Below, piece by piece: positions 1 to 8,210 of a stretch of DNA of 64,000 nt. Within the stretch, counting starts at the first letter, position 1. The number at the start of each line of letters is the position of its first letter. The position numbers and the translations under genes are program-made. This stretch comes from BOG-1155 sp963717985 (GTDB lineage Bacteria > Desulfobacterota > Syntrophorhabdia > Syntrophorhabdales > WCHB1-27). The notes beneath the pieces were generated by a model. It ran no database searches and was not told the DNA's origin. It saw nothing but the letters and a program-made list of their open reading frames with translations. The stretch is taken from positions 372,001 to 436,000 of the forward strand of contig CAVQYC010000002.1 of NCBI GenBank assembly GCA_963717985.1, written 5' to 3'.

Positions 1-1
1 G

Positions 2-1117
2 GGGCACTCGGCCGGGACAGAGGATTATGACGTACTGATCGCCAGCTACGGCCTCGTCCGAAGGCATATTGCACGACTGAAGCAGCTTCGATTCAACGTG
101 ATCATATTCGACGAGGCCCAGGCGATCAAAAATATTTTCGCCGATACGACACACGCGGTCCGCCAGTTGAAGGCTCTCTTCAAGATCGCCCTCACCGGGA
201 CGCCCGTAGAGAACCACCTGGGCGAATACTTCTCGATCATGGACCTCGTCCTGCCCGGCCTCCTCGGCGACTACCGGGAGTTCCAGGGCCGTGCAAAGGC
301 CGATGCGGCAAGCGTTCTCCCCGCGCTGAAAGAGCGGACGAGACCCTTCGTGCTGCGTCGCACCAAAGAACGCATACTCAAGGAGCTCCCGCCCAAGATC
401 GAGCGGGATGTCTATCTGGAATTGACGGAAGAGCAGAAGAAGTTCTACAACAGGACGGTGCAGGAGGTGCGCTCGACGGTCGATGCGGCCTACCGTACGA
501 AGGCGGCGGAGCAGGCGAGGATCATCGCACTGACGGCGATCATGAAATTAAGGCAGATATGTCTCACGCCCAGGCTTCTCGTGGAGGAGCTTAAGGAGCC
601 GGCGCCTAAGATAGAGTTCCTGAAGGAGAAATTGGGCGAGTTGTGCGAGGAGTCCCACAGCTCACTGGTCTTCTCCCAGTTTACCTCATTCCTCGACCTG
701 GTGGAGGAGGAGCTCCGGACGAAAGGCCTGCCTCTTTTTCGCCTGGACGGATCGACGCCGGTGAGCAAGAGGAAGGGGATTGTCGATGGGTTCCAGGAGA
801 GCAGGACGCCTGCCGTCTTCCTCCTGAGTCTGAAGGCGGGCGGGCGGGGGCTCAACCTCACGCGCGGTGCTTACGTGTTTCACCTCGACCCCTGGTGGAA
901 CCCGGCGGTCGAGAACCAGGCGTCAGACCGGTCCCACAGGATAGGCCAGGAGAACAAGGTGATCGTGACGCGGCTCCTCATGCGCCACACGATTGAGGAG
1001 AAGATGACCGCCCTGAAGAACCGGAAGCTCAGCCTCTACCACGCCCTTTTGGACGGGCCCGGAGGATACGGAGACAGGGCGATCACGAAGGAGGATTTTG
1101 AGTTCTTGTTGGAGTAG
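2..1117 (+). CDS. SNF2-family DEAD-like helicase, C-terminal part (5' end outside window)
   Basis: The reading frame is open from base 2 and enters the window in the middle of the protein, so the N-terminal Walker A part is missing. The DEAQ Walker B box lies about 37 codons in, followed by the SNF2 second RecA lobe: an FSQFTSFLDL segment, a SLKAGGRGLNL motif V and an SDRSHRIGQ motif VI. This is the ATP-driven DNA translocase core of the Swi2/Snf2 (RapA/HepA-like) superfamily, which remodels protein-DNA complexes. No nuclease or other domain follows the helicase core before the TAG stop. About 190 bp separate it from hemB, which has its own promoter. The family call is firm; the cellular role cannot be told from this fragment. 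Confidence 0.93.
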   Translation, partial: GHSAGTEDYDVLIASYGLVRRHIARLKQLRFNVIIFDEAQAIKNIFADTTHAVRQLKALFKIALTGTPVENHLGEYFSIMDLVLPGLLGDYREFQGRAKADAASVLPALKERTRPFVLRRTKERILKELPPKIERDVYLELTEEQKKFYNRTVQEVRSTVDAAYRTKAAEQARIIALTAIMKLRQICLTPRLLVEELKEPAPKIEFLKEKLGELCEESHSSLVFSQFTSFLDLVEEELRTKGLPLFRLDGSTPVSKRKGIVDGFQESRTPAVFLLSLKAGGRGLNLTRGAYVFHLDPWWNPAVENQASDRSHRIGQENKVIVTRLLMRHTIEEKMTALKNRKLSLYHALLDGPGGYGDRAITKEDFEFLLE

Positions 1118-1153
1118 GTTTTTTGTTGTCCTGCAAATACCCTGACCGGAAAT

Positions 1154-1182
1154 CTGTCCCCACCGGCTTTTTATGGTATAAT
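1154..1182 (+). promoter_or_regulatory. Putative extended -10 promoter for hemB
   Basis: TATAAT at 1177-1182 is preceded by TGG, giving the extended -10 form TGGTATAAT. The region 17 bp upstream (CTGTCC) is a poor -35, as expected when an extended -10 is used. It lies between the helicase stop and hemB and leaves a leader of about 120 nt. That leader contains a sequence distantly like the dispersed repeat described at 4.8 and 9.3 kb. Confidence 0.55.
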
Positions 1183-1306
1183 ATCCTCCATCTCAAGGCT
1201 TTTTTCGTAAAGTGAAGCTCCTCATAAAGCCGGGCCTGCGGCGCATTCCGGGTGAGGGAGCACACTCCTTTCGTGTAAACGGAGATAGACCTAAAAAGGG
1301 GGAGAT

Positions 1307-2293
1307 ATGGGATTTCCCGAATACCGGCCGAGGAGGCTGAGGAAGAACGCAAAGCTGAGGGGTTTGATCCGGGAGCATGAGCTTTCGGCGCAGCACCTGA
1401 TCTACCCGATATTCATACGGGAGGGCTGTCAGGACCGGGTTGCCATCCCGTCCATGCCGGGTATTTTCCAGCTTTCCATCGACCGGGCACTTCAGGAGGT
1501 CGAGGAGGTCGTCGGCCTCTCCATCCCGGCAGTACTCCTTTTCGGCATTCCTGCCACAAAAGATGAGGTGGGCAGCGGCGCCTACGACGAAGCCGGCATC
1601 ATTCAAAAGGCCACAGCCGAGATAAAGAAGCGGTTCGCGGACGATGTGCTGGTTGTGGCCGACCTATGCCTCTGCGAATATACGAGCCATGGTCACTGTG
1701 GGGCTATAAGGGACGGCGAGGTGGACAACGATGAGACGCTCAAGCTCCTCGCCAGGGCCGGGCTCGCCCAGGCACGTGCGGGCGCGGATATCATTGCCCC
1801 ATCCGATATGATGGACGGCCGGGTGAGGGCGGTAAGGGAAAGCCTCGACGGATGCGGCTTCTCTCATATCCCGATTATGAGTTACGCGGCCAAGTACGCA
1901 TCCGCCCTCTATGGTCCCTTCAGGGACGCGGCCGAATCGGCCCCCCAATTCGGCGACCGCAGGAGCTACCAGATGGACCCGCCGAACCAGAGGGAAGCGC
2001 TGAGGGAGATGGAGCTGGATGTGGAAGAGGGGGCCGATATCATCATGGTGAAGCCTGCCCTCTTCTACCTCGACATACTGGCCCTTGCCAGACAAAAGAT
2101 CCCCAGGCCGCTTGCCGCCTACTGCGTCAGCGGCGAGTACACCATGATACAATGCGCGGCTGCGCAAAGGTTCCTCGATTACAGGAGGACCGTCATGGAA
2201 TTGTCCACCAGCATCAGGCGCGCCGGCGCCGACATCATCATCACCTATTTCGCGAAGGACATCGCGCGTTGGATAAAGGAAGATGGGACTTAA
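1307..2293 (+). CDS. hemB: Delta-aminolevulinic acid dehydratase (porphobilinogen synthase)
   Basis: Condenses two molecules of 5-aminolevulinate into porphobilinogen, the first common step of tetrapyrrole synthesis (haem, sirohaem, corrinoids). The 328-residue length is typical. The metal-site segment DLCLCEYTSHGHCG carries the three cysteines of zinc-type HemB enzymes. The two active-site lysine regions are visible as MSYAAKYASALYGPF and MVKPALFYLD. The ATG follows a strong GGGGGAG ribosome-binding site by 6 bp. polA starts 9 bp after the stop, so the two are probably co-transcribed. A later tetrapyrrole gene, the cobA-hemD fusion, lies 20 kb away. Confidence 0.97.
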   Translation: MGFPEYRPRRLRKNAKLRGLIREHELSAQHLIYPIFIREGCQDRVAIPSMPGIFQLSIDRALQEVEEVVGLSIPAVLLFGIPATKDEVGSGAYDEAGIIQKATAEIKKRFADDVLVVADLCLCEYTSHGHCGAIRDGEVDNDETLKLLARAGLAQARAGADIIAPSDMMDGRVRAVRESLDGCGFSHIPIMSYAAKYASALYGPFRDAAESAPQFGDRRSYQMDPPNQREALREMELDVEEGADIIMVKPALFYLDILALARQKIPRPLAAYCVSGEYTMIQCAAAQRFLDYRRTVMELSTSIRRAGADIIITYFAKDIARWIKEDGT

Positions 2294-2302
2294 GGCGATC
2301 TG

Positions 2303-4825
2303 ATGCGGATTTTCCTTGTAGACGGTAATTCCTACGTATATCGCGCTTTCTTTGCGACGCCCTACCTTTCCAGCTCAAAGGGCATGCCGACGAACGCAAT
2401 CTATGCCTTCATCAACATGCTCAGGAAACTGATCAACGAGCAGAAGCCGGATGGGCTGGTGGTGGTGTGGGATTCGAAGGGGCCCTCCTTTCGTGCGGAG
2501 ATCTCCGCCGAATATAAGGCGACGAGACCGCCCATGCCCGGAAACTTAAGTCTTCAGTTCCCCTACATAAAGAATATCGTGGAAAAAACGGGCATAGCCA
2601 TGCTCGAAAAGGAAGGCTTCGAGGCGGACGACGTGATCGCGACGCTCGTGCGGCGGCTTCAGGGCGGAGATGCGGAGATTTTTGTCGTGACGAGCGATAA
2701 AGACCTGATGCAGCTTGTGGGTGATTCGGTCACCATAGTCGACACCATGAAGAACCTGGTGATGAAAAGAGAGGAAGTGACCGCAAAATTCGGCATAGAC
2801 CCCGCTCTCATCTCCGATTTTCTCGCCCTTTCGGGCGATTCCTCCGACAATATACCGGGCGTTCACGGTATCGGAGAGAAGACGGCCAGGGACCTGGTCG
2901 CCACCTTTGGCGGCCTCGACGGAATCTACGCCAACCTCGACCAGATAAAGAAGCCGGCACTTCGGCAAAAGCTCGCGGAGCACAGGGACCTGGCTTTCAT
3001 GAGCAAGGAGCTGGCGACCCTGCGCTTCGACGTCCCTCTCGACATACCCCCGGAAGACATGAAGATACAGGAGCCGGACCTGTTTGAGCTGCGCAGGATC
3101 TTCAGGGAGCTTGAGCTTGTCTCTCTCTACAAAGAGGTCAGGATGGAAGACAAGGACGTCCCGCACCCGGAAGCGTCCGAATTACGCGACGTCCTCACCG
3201 GGGCCATTTCGGTGGTCGCCCGCATTCACGGCCGCTGCCCCTTCGATGTGACCCTCGACAGGTTCGCCGTGTCCAACGGTACGAAGGTATTTTATTCGGA
3301 AGACGCCGACGAACTCTTCTCCGCCCTCTCCTCGGCCCAAGAGGTGACAGTCTATGACCTGAAGCCCATTTTTCTCGCTGCCACACGGCGCGGCGTCGAT
3401 CTTCACCCCGCCTTGTTCGATGCCATGCTCGCTGTTTACCTCGTCAACCCGGGGAGAAAGGACTACGCCATCGACAGCGTCCTCGGCGAATTTATCGGCA
3501 TCGATATCAACGGCGACGGCGAAAGGCACACGCTTGCGGAAAGCGCGCTCCACCTCGGGGAGCTGAAAGACGCGCTCCTTGCGAGGATCGACGGGCTCGG
3601 GATGCACGACCTGTTTTTCAATATCGAGATGCCTCTCGTCGAAGTCCTCGCCCATATGGAATGCTTCGGGGTGAAGGTGGACAGGAGCGCCCTTATGGCG
3701 CTTTCGAGGGATTTTGACTCCAGGCTGAACACCATCATAGCGCGGATCTATGAGACGGCCGGGGAGACCTTCAACATCAATTCGTCGCAGCAGCTTGCCC
3801 GTATCCTTTTTCAGAGGTTCAGCCTGCCGCCCGTGAAGAAGACAAAGACTGCTTTTTCGACGGACAACGAGGTGCTCACTACCCTTGCCGACCTCCACCC
3901 CCTGCCTGCCCAGATACTTGAGTACCGGATGCTCGCGAAGCTGAAGAGCACCTATGTGGACAGCCTCCATACGTTGATCCATCAGTCCACCGGCAGGGTC
4001 CATGCCGCTTTCAACCAGATGGTCGTCGCCACGGGCCGCCTGTCGAGCAGCGACCCTAACCTCCAGAATATCCCCGTGAAGGGCGTGGAAGGCAAGAAGA
4101 TAAGGGAGGCCTTCGTGCCGGAGGACGGGTTCCTTTACATATCCTCCGACTATTCCCAGATCGAGCTGCGCGTGCTCGCCCATATATCTGAGGACGAGTT
4201 GCTTATCGATGCCTTTCGGAACGATCAGGACATCCACAACAAAGTGGCCCGGGAAGTATTTCGGGTAGAAGCGGACCAGGTGACGCACGACATGCGCAGG
4301 ACGGCCAAGGTGATAAATTTCGGCATTGTTTATGGCATGAGCGGGTATGGTCTGGCCAAAGAGCTGGGTGTCGGTCCCAGGGAAGCGCAAGGCTATATCG
4401 ACGCCTATTTCGAGCGCCACAAGGGCATCAAGGCGTACATCGAGAGGACTTTGGCGGAGGCGCGCGAATTCGGCTTCGTGAAGACCCTCTTCGGCAGGAT
4501 CAGGTACATACCCGAGCTTGCAAACAGCGACGCGAACGTCAGGCAGTTCGGCGAGAGGACGGCGATGAATGCCCCTATCCAGGGGACGGCCGCGGATATC
4601 ATCAAAATGGCCATGGTCAACATTTACCGGCGGATGAAGGAGAGAAAGTCCCGGTCGCGCCTCATCATGCAAATCCACGACGAGCTGGTCTTCGAGGTCC
4701 CGGAAGGCGAAGCGGAGGAGATGGAGCAGGTGATCAGGCATGAGATGGAGCAGGTCTGCCCCTTGCTCGTGCCGTTGAAAGTGACGATAGGCAAGGGGCG
4801 AAGCTGGGCCGAGGCCCACGACTGA
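2303..4825 (+). CDS. polA: DNA polymerase I
   Basis: Repair and Okazaki-fragment polymerase, 840 residues, shorter than the E. coli enzyme (928). The N-terminal 290 residues form the 5'-3' exonuclease/FEN domain, with acidic segments such as FEADDVIATL and SGDSSDNIPGVHGIG. The C-terminal polymerase domain is intact: motif A DYSQIELRVL near residue 615, motif B RRTAKVINFGIVYG near 665, motif C IHDELVFEV near 790. The middle 3'-5' exonuclease domain seems degenerate: no DxE motif is visible where proofreading enzymes have it, although a later FDAMLAVYLVNP segment remains. Probably the second gene of a hemB-polA unit. Confidence 0.97.
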   Translation: MRIFLVDGNSYVYRAFFATPYLSSSKGMPTNAIYAFINMLRKLINEQKPDGLVVVWDSKGPSFRAEISAEYKATRPPMPGNLSLQFPYIKNIVEKTGIAMLEKEGFEADDVIATLVRRLQGGDAEIFVVTSDKDLMQLVGDSVTIVDTMKNLVMKREEVTAKFGIDPALISDFLALSGDSSDNIPGVHGIGEKTARDLVATFGGLDGIYANLDQIKKPALRQKLAEHRDLAFMSKELATLRFDVPLDIPPEDMKIQEPDLFELRRIFRELELVSLYKEVRMEDKDVPHPEASELRDVLTGAISVVARIHGRCPFDVTLDRFAVSNGTKVFYSEDADELFSALSSAQEVTVYDLKPIFLAATRRGVDLHPALFDAMLAVYLVNPGRKDYAIDSVLGEFIGIDINGDGERHTLAESALHLGELKDALLARIDGLGMHDLFFNIEMPLVEVLAHMECFGVKVDRSALMALSRDFDSRLNTIIARIYETAGETFNINSSQQLARILFQRFSLPPVKKTKTAFSTDNEVLTTLADLHPLPAQILEYRMLAKLKSTYVDSLHTLIHQSTGRVHAAFNQMVVATGRLSSSDPNLQNIPVKGVEGKKIREAFVPEDGFLYISSDYSQIELRVLAHISEDELLIDAFRNDQDIHNKVAREVFRVEADQVTHDMRRTAKVINFGIVYGMSGYGLAKELGVGPREAQGYIDAYFERHKGIKAYIERTLAEAREFGFVKTLFGRIRYIPELANSDANVRQFGERTAMNAPIQGTAADIIKMAMVNIYRRMKERKSRSRLIMQIHDELVFEVPEGEAEEMEQVIRHEMEQVCPLLVPLKVTIGKGRSWAEAHD

Positions 4826-4965
4826 ACCGGCCGGGTGCTTTTTGCGCCTCACTTTGTCGCCGGGGCCTGTCCGGATCCTCACGTACACAGAAAGTACGCT
4901 CCGGTCCGGACAGGCCCCGGCTTCTCGTTATGCATCAAAAATCCCCTCGGCCGGGGAAAAACCTT
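4826..4965 (+). repeat. Dispersed structured intergenic repeat, copy 1
   Basis: Begins just after the polA stop. A perfect 17-bp stem (4859-4875 with 4905-4921) encloses a 29-nt loop that starts TCCTCACGTAC and ends GTACGCTCCGG. It is flanked by a TTTTTGCGCCTC...CTTTGTC segment upstream and GCATCAAAAATCCCCTCGGCC-like sequence downstream. The same order of blocks, with a different stem sequence, occurs at 9270-9490. The stem could act as a transcription terminator, but no T-run follows. Confidence 0.7.
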
Positions 4966-5069
4966 ACTCAGTACACCTACCTACTCATCGCGCACGGGCT
5001 TCCCGGACGAACGAGGATTGCCGTGTGAAAGCGAGAGGAATTTTATTTTCCAGATCCGGGCGTTTTTTG

Positions 5070-5125
5070 TGTTATTGCAACATAAAAATGTCACCCTTTT
5101 TGCAACGTGAATATGTCACCCCCCC
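5070..5125. repeat. Left terminal inverted repeat of the ISNCY-like element
   Basis: TGTTATTGCAACATAAAAAT followed by GTCACCC, then a second box TGCAACGTGAATATGTCACC. It pairs, inverted, with 6371-6426. Confidence 0.85.
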
Positions 5126-5135
5126 TTGGCCCTTT

Positions 5136-6314
5136 TCATAGAGACGCTCTCGCTTCGCTCGCCGGCCCTGGGCGCATGTAGGACCCCGGCCGGACGCGTC
5201 CTTCGATAGGCTTGCAGGGAACCTCTCCCGCCGTATGATGAAAGACATGCCAGCTTCCGTCGAGCCAATGATTCGCCGTAACGGAAGCCTTGGCAAAGCT
5301 CAGCCTCGTCTTTGTCGGGAACAGTTGGATCGCCTGTCCGTCGACCGAGATCGTGTTGTCGTAATTGACCTTTGCCTCATATCGCTTACAAAGGATGTTC
5401 CGCATGTCCGCGTCTTGAGGAAGCGGTCTCCATGCAGGCTTCGGGTCTTCCGGGGCAACGCCGAAGAGCCGAGCGTACTTGGGGATGAAGGTTTCGTTCA
5501 GATACTTCGTCGCCCCTTCGCGGTCGGCGATATTCTTAAGCCGAAGCTCAGCGACAAGCCTGTCCTGGAAGGTCCTGTTGATCCTCTCGCCTCTTCCTCT
5601 GGCTTGAGCAGAATGGGCAAAGATGAGCCGTATCCCCAGCTCGCTCATGGCTCTCTGGAACTGGGTAGGCTCGACAGAATCGCTCTTATGCCGGGTGGTT
5701 TTAAACTGGGAGGCCCGATCGAGATAGAAGACCGAGGGCCGGCCGAAACGGGCAAAGACCTCTTTGCATACGCCAAAACAGCCCTCCAGGTCTTCTTCCT
5801 TTCGAAACAGCCCATAAAGAGGCTTCCCCGTCGAGTCGTCCGTAGACAGAAGGAGCGTTGTCTTTTCCTCCCCGAACCACGCATGGGGAGAGCCGTCCAA
5901 AAAGAGCATATGGCCTTCCTTCTCCGATCGTTTTCTTCTCTTCCTATGTCTGCGCTGCTTCCGGACCTTTCCTCCGAACCCTTCAGGACGAAGCCATTGC
6001 CGCAAGGTCTCGCGGTTGATCTTTATCCCTTCCTGCTCTTCCAGCATCTCCGAGAGGTGGGAGAAGTTGAAGTCGAAATACTTCTCATTGGCGAGCTTCA
6101 TCGCCCGCTCTTTCATCCCGGCAGGGAAAGCTCTGCAGGAAGGGCGCCCGCTGTTGCCGTGCTTAATTCCGGAAGGTCCTTCCTTCTTCACTTTAGCCTT
6201 GATCCTCTTTAGCTGGCGGAGGGAGACGCCTAACGCCGCCGCAGCCTCTCCGTTCATCATCCTGCCGTCCAATGCCGCCGCTACCACGCCGTACCGCCTT
6301 ACCTCTTCCGTCAT
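5136..6314 (-). CDS. ISNCY-family-like DDE transposase
   Basis: 392 residues from the chosen ATG. The N-terminus is a helix-turn-helix (NGEAAAALGVSLRQLKRIKA). The catalytic core begins with FLDGSPHAWFG (first Asp), continues with LSTDDSTGKPLYG and YLDRASQFK (second Asp), and HSAQARGRGERINRTFQDRL supplies the Glu. DGSPH-W-F is a hallmark of ISNCY-type transposases. The ATG at 6314 has AAGGAG upstream; a GTG 21 bases earlier also has a GGGAGG site and cannot be excluded. The frame is intact, so the element may be mobile. Family placement is from motif memory, not a search. Confidence 0.85.
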   Translation of the reverse strand: MTEEVRRYGVVAAALDGRMMNGEAAAALGVSLRQLKRIKAKVKKEGPSGIKHGNSGRPSCRAFPAGMKERAMKLANEKYFDFNFSHLSEMLEEQEGIKINRETLRQWLRPEGFGGKVRKQRRHRKRRKRSEKEGHMLFLDGSPHAWFGEEKTTLLLSTDDSTGKPLYGLFRKEEDLEGCFGVCKEVFARFGRPSVFYLDRASQFKTTRHKSDSVEPTQFQRAMSELGIRLIFAHSAQARGRGERINRTFQDRLVAELRLKNIADREGATKYLNETFIPKYARLFGVAPEDPKPAWRPLPQDADMRNILCKRYEAKVNYDNTISVDGQAIQLFPTKTRLSFAKASVTANHWLDGSWHVFHHTAGEVPCKPIEGRVRPGSYMRPGPASEARASL

Positions 6315-6370
6315 GAACGTCACTCCTTTTCTCACCGGAGCACCTCCCCTCGGTGCCCCTTGTTATCGGC

Positions 6371-6426
6371 GGGGGTGACATTTTCATATTGCAGCTAAGG
6401 GGTGACATAATTATATTGCAGCAACA
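6371..6426. repeat. Right terminal inverted repeat of the ISNCY-like element
   Basis: GGGGGTGACATTTTCATATT, then GCAGCTAAGGGGTGACATAA, ending ATTGCAGCAACA. It is the inverted partner of 5070-5125 and carries the same two internal boxes. Confidence 0.85.
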
Positions 6427-6442
6427 GCCCGTACGTTTTTTC

Positions 6443-6471
6443 TTGACAACTGGTAATTCATGGTATAACAT
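6443..6471 (+). promoter_or_regulatory. Sigma-70-type promoter for the riboswitch-PEP-CTERM unit
   Basis: A perfect -35 TTGACA at 6443-6448. Two overlapping -10 choices follow: TAACAT (6466-6471, 17-bp spacer) or TATAAC (6464-6469, 15-bp spacer). Transcription would start close to the 5' edge of the riboswitch. The insertion sequence ends at 6426, leaving the core promoter but cutting away anything that once lay upstream. Confidence 0.65.
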
Positions 6472-6479
6472 TAACGTAC

Positions 6480-6578
6480 AAGCTGAGGAGCCAAACCATC
6501 CGTGAGGGTGGGACGGAAAGCTACTGGTCTCGGATCTGCCTCGCAGCCGTAATCAGAGACAGCAGGGTTGCCTGAACG
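6480..6578 (+). promoter_or_regulatory. GEMM-I riboswitch (c-di-GMP-I or 3',3'-cGAMP type)
   Basis: The conserved blocks of GEMM aptamers appear in order: GCCAAACC at 6490-6497, a short hairpin closed by a GTGA loop, GGGACGGAAAGC at 6510-6521, a second hairpin starting TGGTCTC and closing near CAGAGAC, and CAGCAGGGTTGCCTG at 6560-6574. It sits between a good promoter and the ribosome-binding site at 6593. GEMM-I RNAs sense c-di-GMP, and some deltaproteobacterial variants sense cGAMP. Which ligand applies depends on one nucleotide that cannot be aligned safely by eye. No terminator hairpin follows, so control of translation seems likelier. Confidence 0.82.
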
Positions 6579-6604
6579 TCGCTGCTTTGAAATGGAGGAT
6601 ATGT

Positions 6605-7222
6605 ATGGACAGGGCTTTTCGAGGAGTGGGCTTAGGCATCATATGCGGGATGGTTCTTCTCGCCATGACAACGGGACAGGCGTGGGCCACGTTCATAGTT
6701 GACACCAGCCCGGGGGGTGAAAAGTTTTATAACGGCAGTGCCAACAAGGACGTCGGTTCCTTTACGGGCAATGTGGGAGCGCAAAGCTCAGGGCCGATGG
6801 TGACCGTTACCACGACGGGCAACGTCGACACAGGGGCCGGGTTTTCGACCATCACACCGGTAAAGGGTGGTTCCCTGACGGACCTCGTCTTCACACCGGC
6901 CAGCCCGACCTTGTTTAAGGATTTTTCCTTTAGGGGCCAGGTGCCGACAGACAACGATGTTATTACGTTAAACGTGTGGGACAGCATGGGCACGGAGTTT
7001 ACCTTTACATTTAACATCGCGAAAAAAAATGCGGACTTTGACAGAATCGGTGTTGTTTCGACCGACGGCGAGACTATAGAAAAGGTCGAGCTTAGCCTTG
7101 CTAACGGTTTCAACGAGGTGAAAGAGGTCGAATTTTCAGCGGTCCCCGTGCCTCCGAGCCTCCTGCTTCTTGCCCCGGGGCTTTTCGGTCTCGTGGGGTT
7201 GAGAAGGAAGTTCTTCGGATAA
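6605..7222 (+). CDS. Secreted PEP-CTERM-type protein under riboswitch control
   Basis: 205 residues. A signal peptide (MDRAFRGVGLGIICGMVLLA, cleavage probably after QAWA) precedes a beta-rich body of about 150 residues of no recognised fold. The C-terminus is a classic exosortase sorting tail: VPVPPSLLLLAPG, a short hydrophobic helix, then LRRKFFG. Such proteins are processed by exosortase and usually go to the cell surface or extracellular matrix. The start is the ATG at 6605, preceded by TGGAGG with a 6-bp gap; an upstream in-frame TTG lies within that site and is rejected. The c-di-GMP-type riboswitch fits a biofilm or matrix protein. No exosortase gene is in the window. Confidence 0.88.
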   Translation: MDRAFRGVGLGIICGMVLLAMTTGQAWATFIVDTSPGGEKFYNGSANKDVGSFTGNVGAQSSGPMVTVTTTGNVDTGAGFSTITPVKGGSLTDLVFTPASPTLFKDFSFRGQVPTDNDVITLNVWDSMGTEFTFTFNIAKKNADFDRIGVVSTDGETIEKVELSLANGFNEVKEVEFSAVPVPPSLLLLAPGLFGLVGLRRKFFG

Positions 7223-7244
7223 GAGACATCATATTTCTCTGTTG

Positions 7245-7284
7245 TGCGGGCAGAAGGTGAGAGCTTTCTGCCCGCATTATTTTG
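7245..7284 (+). terminator. Rho-independent-type terminator after the PEP-CTERM gene
   Basis: A 10-bp perfect stem, GCGGGCAGAA (7246-7255) with TTCTGCCCGC (7266-7275), and a 10-nt loop, followed by ATTATTTT. It lies 23 bp after the stop codon. Confidence 0.85.
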
Positions 7285-7573
7285 TCAGGCCCAAGCGGAC
7301 ATTGTCATCTTGCCAAATTGCTGATGGTCCCACTGGTCTTTCCGATCGGTCCGTACCAGTGACTGCAAACAAATCCGCATAATTCCGTCCCCCTGGAAAG
7401 GTTCATCCCCTAGACGGCCGTTACGAGTTCACCGGCCTGGGACAATCAGGGACGTGTTTTCTCGCACCGCACGAATTATCTTTTATAGTATGATTCGATA
7501 GGGACGCCGGGCGTCCGTCTTGTGCGGACGGTTTAGGGGCAGCCGCCAAAAAGACATGTGAAAGGAGAGACCT
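7285..7573. other. Intergenic region before doxX-like gene
   Basis: No coding sequence recognised. It holds a short palindrome GGACGCCGGGCGTCC near 7502-7516, adjoining a second one (CGTCCGTCTTGTGCGGACG), and a possible -10 (TATAGT at 7484) without a clear -35. Confidence 0.5.
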
Positions 7574-7984
7574 ATGGCCGAGGGAGATTCCTTTGCGGGG
7601 AGCTGGTCGGTGCGTTTCCTTAGCGTTTTGCGGATAATTGCGGCGTTTCTTTACATGCAGCACGGGGCTCAGAAACTTTTCGGGTTTTTTGCGACGCCTC
7701 AGATGCATTCGTTCCCGCTGTTCTCGTTTATGGGACTGGGCGGCGTAATCGAGTTTTTCGGCGGGCTCCTCGTCCTGTTGGGCCTCTTTACCCGACCGGT
7801 GGCGCTCATCCTGTCCGGCCAGATGGCAGTCGCCTATTTCATGGTTCATGGGCCAAAGGGTTTCTGGCCCATTCTGAATGGCGGCGATCTCGCAGCACTC
7901 TGGAGTTTCGTATTCCTCTATCTGGCTGCTGCCGGAGGGGGCGTATGGAGTCTTGATTACGTTATGAGGCGGAAGGATCTTTAG
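7574..7984 (+). CDS. DoxX family membrane protein
   Basis: 136 residues with four predicted membrane segments, including FLSVLRIIAAFLYMQHGAQ, GLGGVIEFFGGLLVLLGLF, PVALILSGQMAVAYFMVH and ALWSFVFLYLAAAGGG. The MQHGAQKLFG and GGxIEFxGGxLLxLGLFT pattern is typical of the DoxX/DoxD group. These are small inner-membrane proteins of varied role, some tied to thiosulfate:quinone reduction or redox stress; the specific role is unknown here. The ATG follows AAAGGAGAG by 6 bp. It stands alone, between a terminated gene and a sigma-54-driven regulator. Confidence 0.88.
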   Translation: MAEGDSFAGSWSVRFLSVLRIIAAFLYMQHGAQKLFGFFATPQMHSFPLFSFMGLGGVIEFFGGLLVLLGLFTRPVALILSGQMAVAYFMVHGPKGFWPILNGGDLAALWSFVFLYLAAAGGGVWSLDYVMRRKDL

Positions 7985-8210
7985 CCGGGTTTTTTTGGAT
8001 GTATTGTTGCTATAAAAATTCTTGACAGGCGAAACCCCTAGTCTTGCAAGGCTATCCGCATTATTGACAAGCGACAAGAATGTGAACACCTGATGAAAGC
8101 CGCCCCGGCAGGCGTTTTATCTCACGGGGCACCCATTTCCTTATCGCCGGTGAAATCTCCTTCCCTGCATAATGATGCCTAACTCTGCGGAATGACGACC
8201 GTTGCATGTT

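Larger units (their letters stand above)
5070..6426. mobile_element. ISNCY-like insertion sequence, 1357 bp, complete
   Basis: A single transposase gene is bounded by matching terminal inverted repeats of about 56 bp (5070-5125 and 6371-6426). Each end contains two directly repeated boxes of the form TTGCAAYAT followed by ATGTCACCC, probably transposase binding sites. The outermost bases are TGTTATTGCAA on the left and, inverted, TGTTGCTGCAA on the right. No target-site duplication could be recognised. The element separates polA from the riboswitch-controlled gene; its right end is 16 bp from that gene's -35 box. Confidence 0.85.

Noticed and set aside
3182..4888. Very long open frame (over 560 codons) on the minus strand opposite polA, and similar ones opposite lon and hemB
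   Set aside because: They mirror highly conserved genes in GC-rich DNA, have no family features, and arise from codon bias on the sense strand.
8092..8184. 30-codon frame (MKAAPAGVLSHGAPISLSPV...) ahead of the sigma-54 promoter
   Set aside because: No ribosome-binding site or context; sits in a non-coding spacer and could not be tied to any system.
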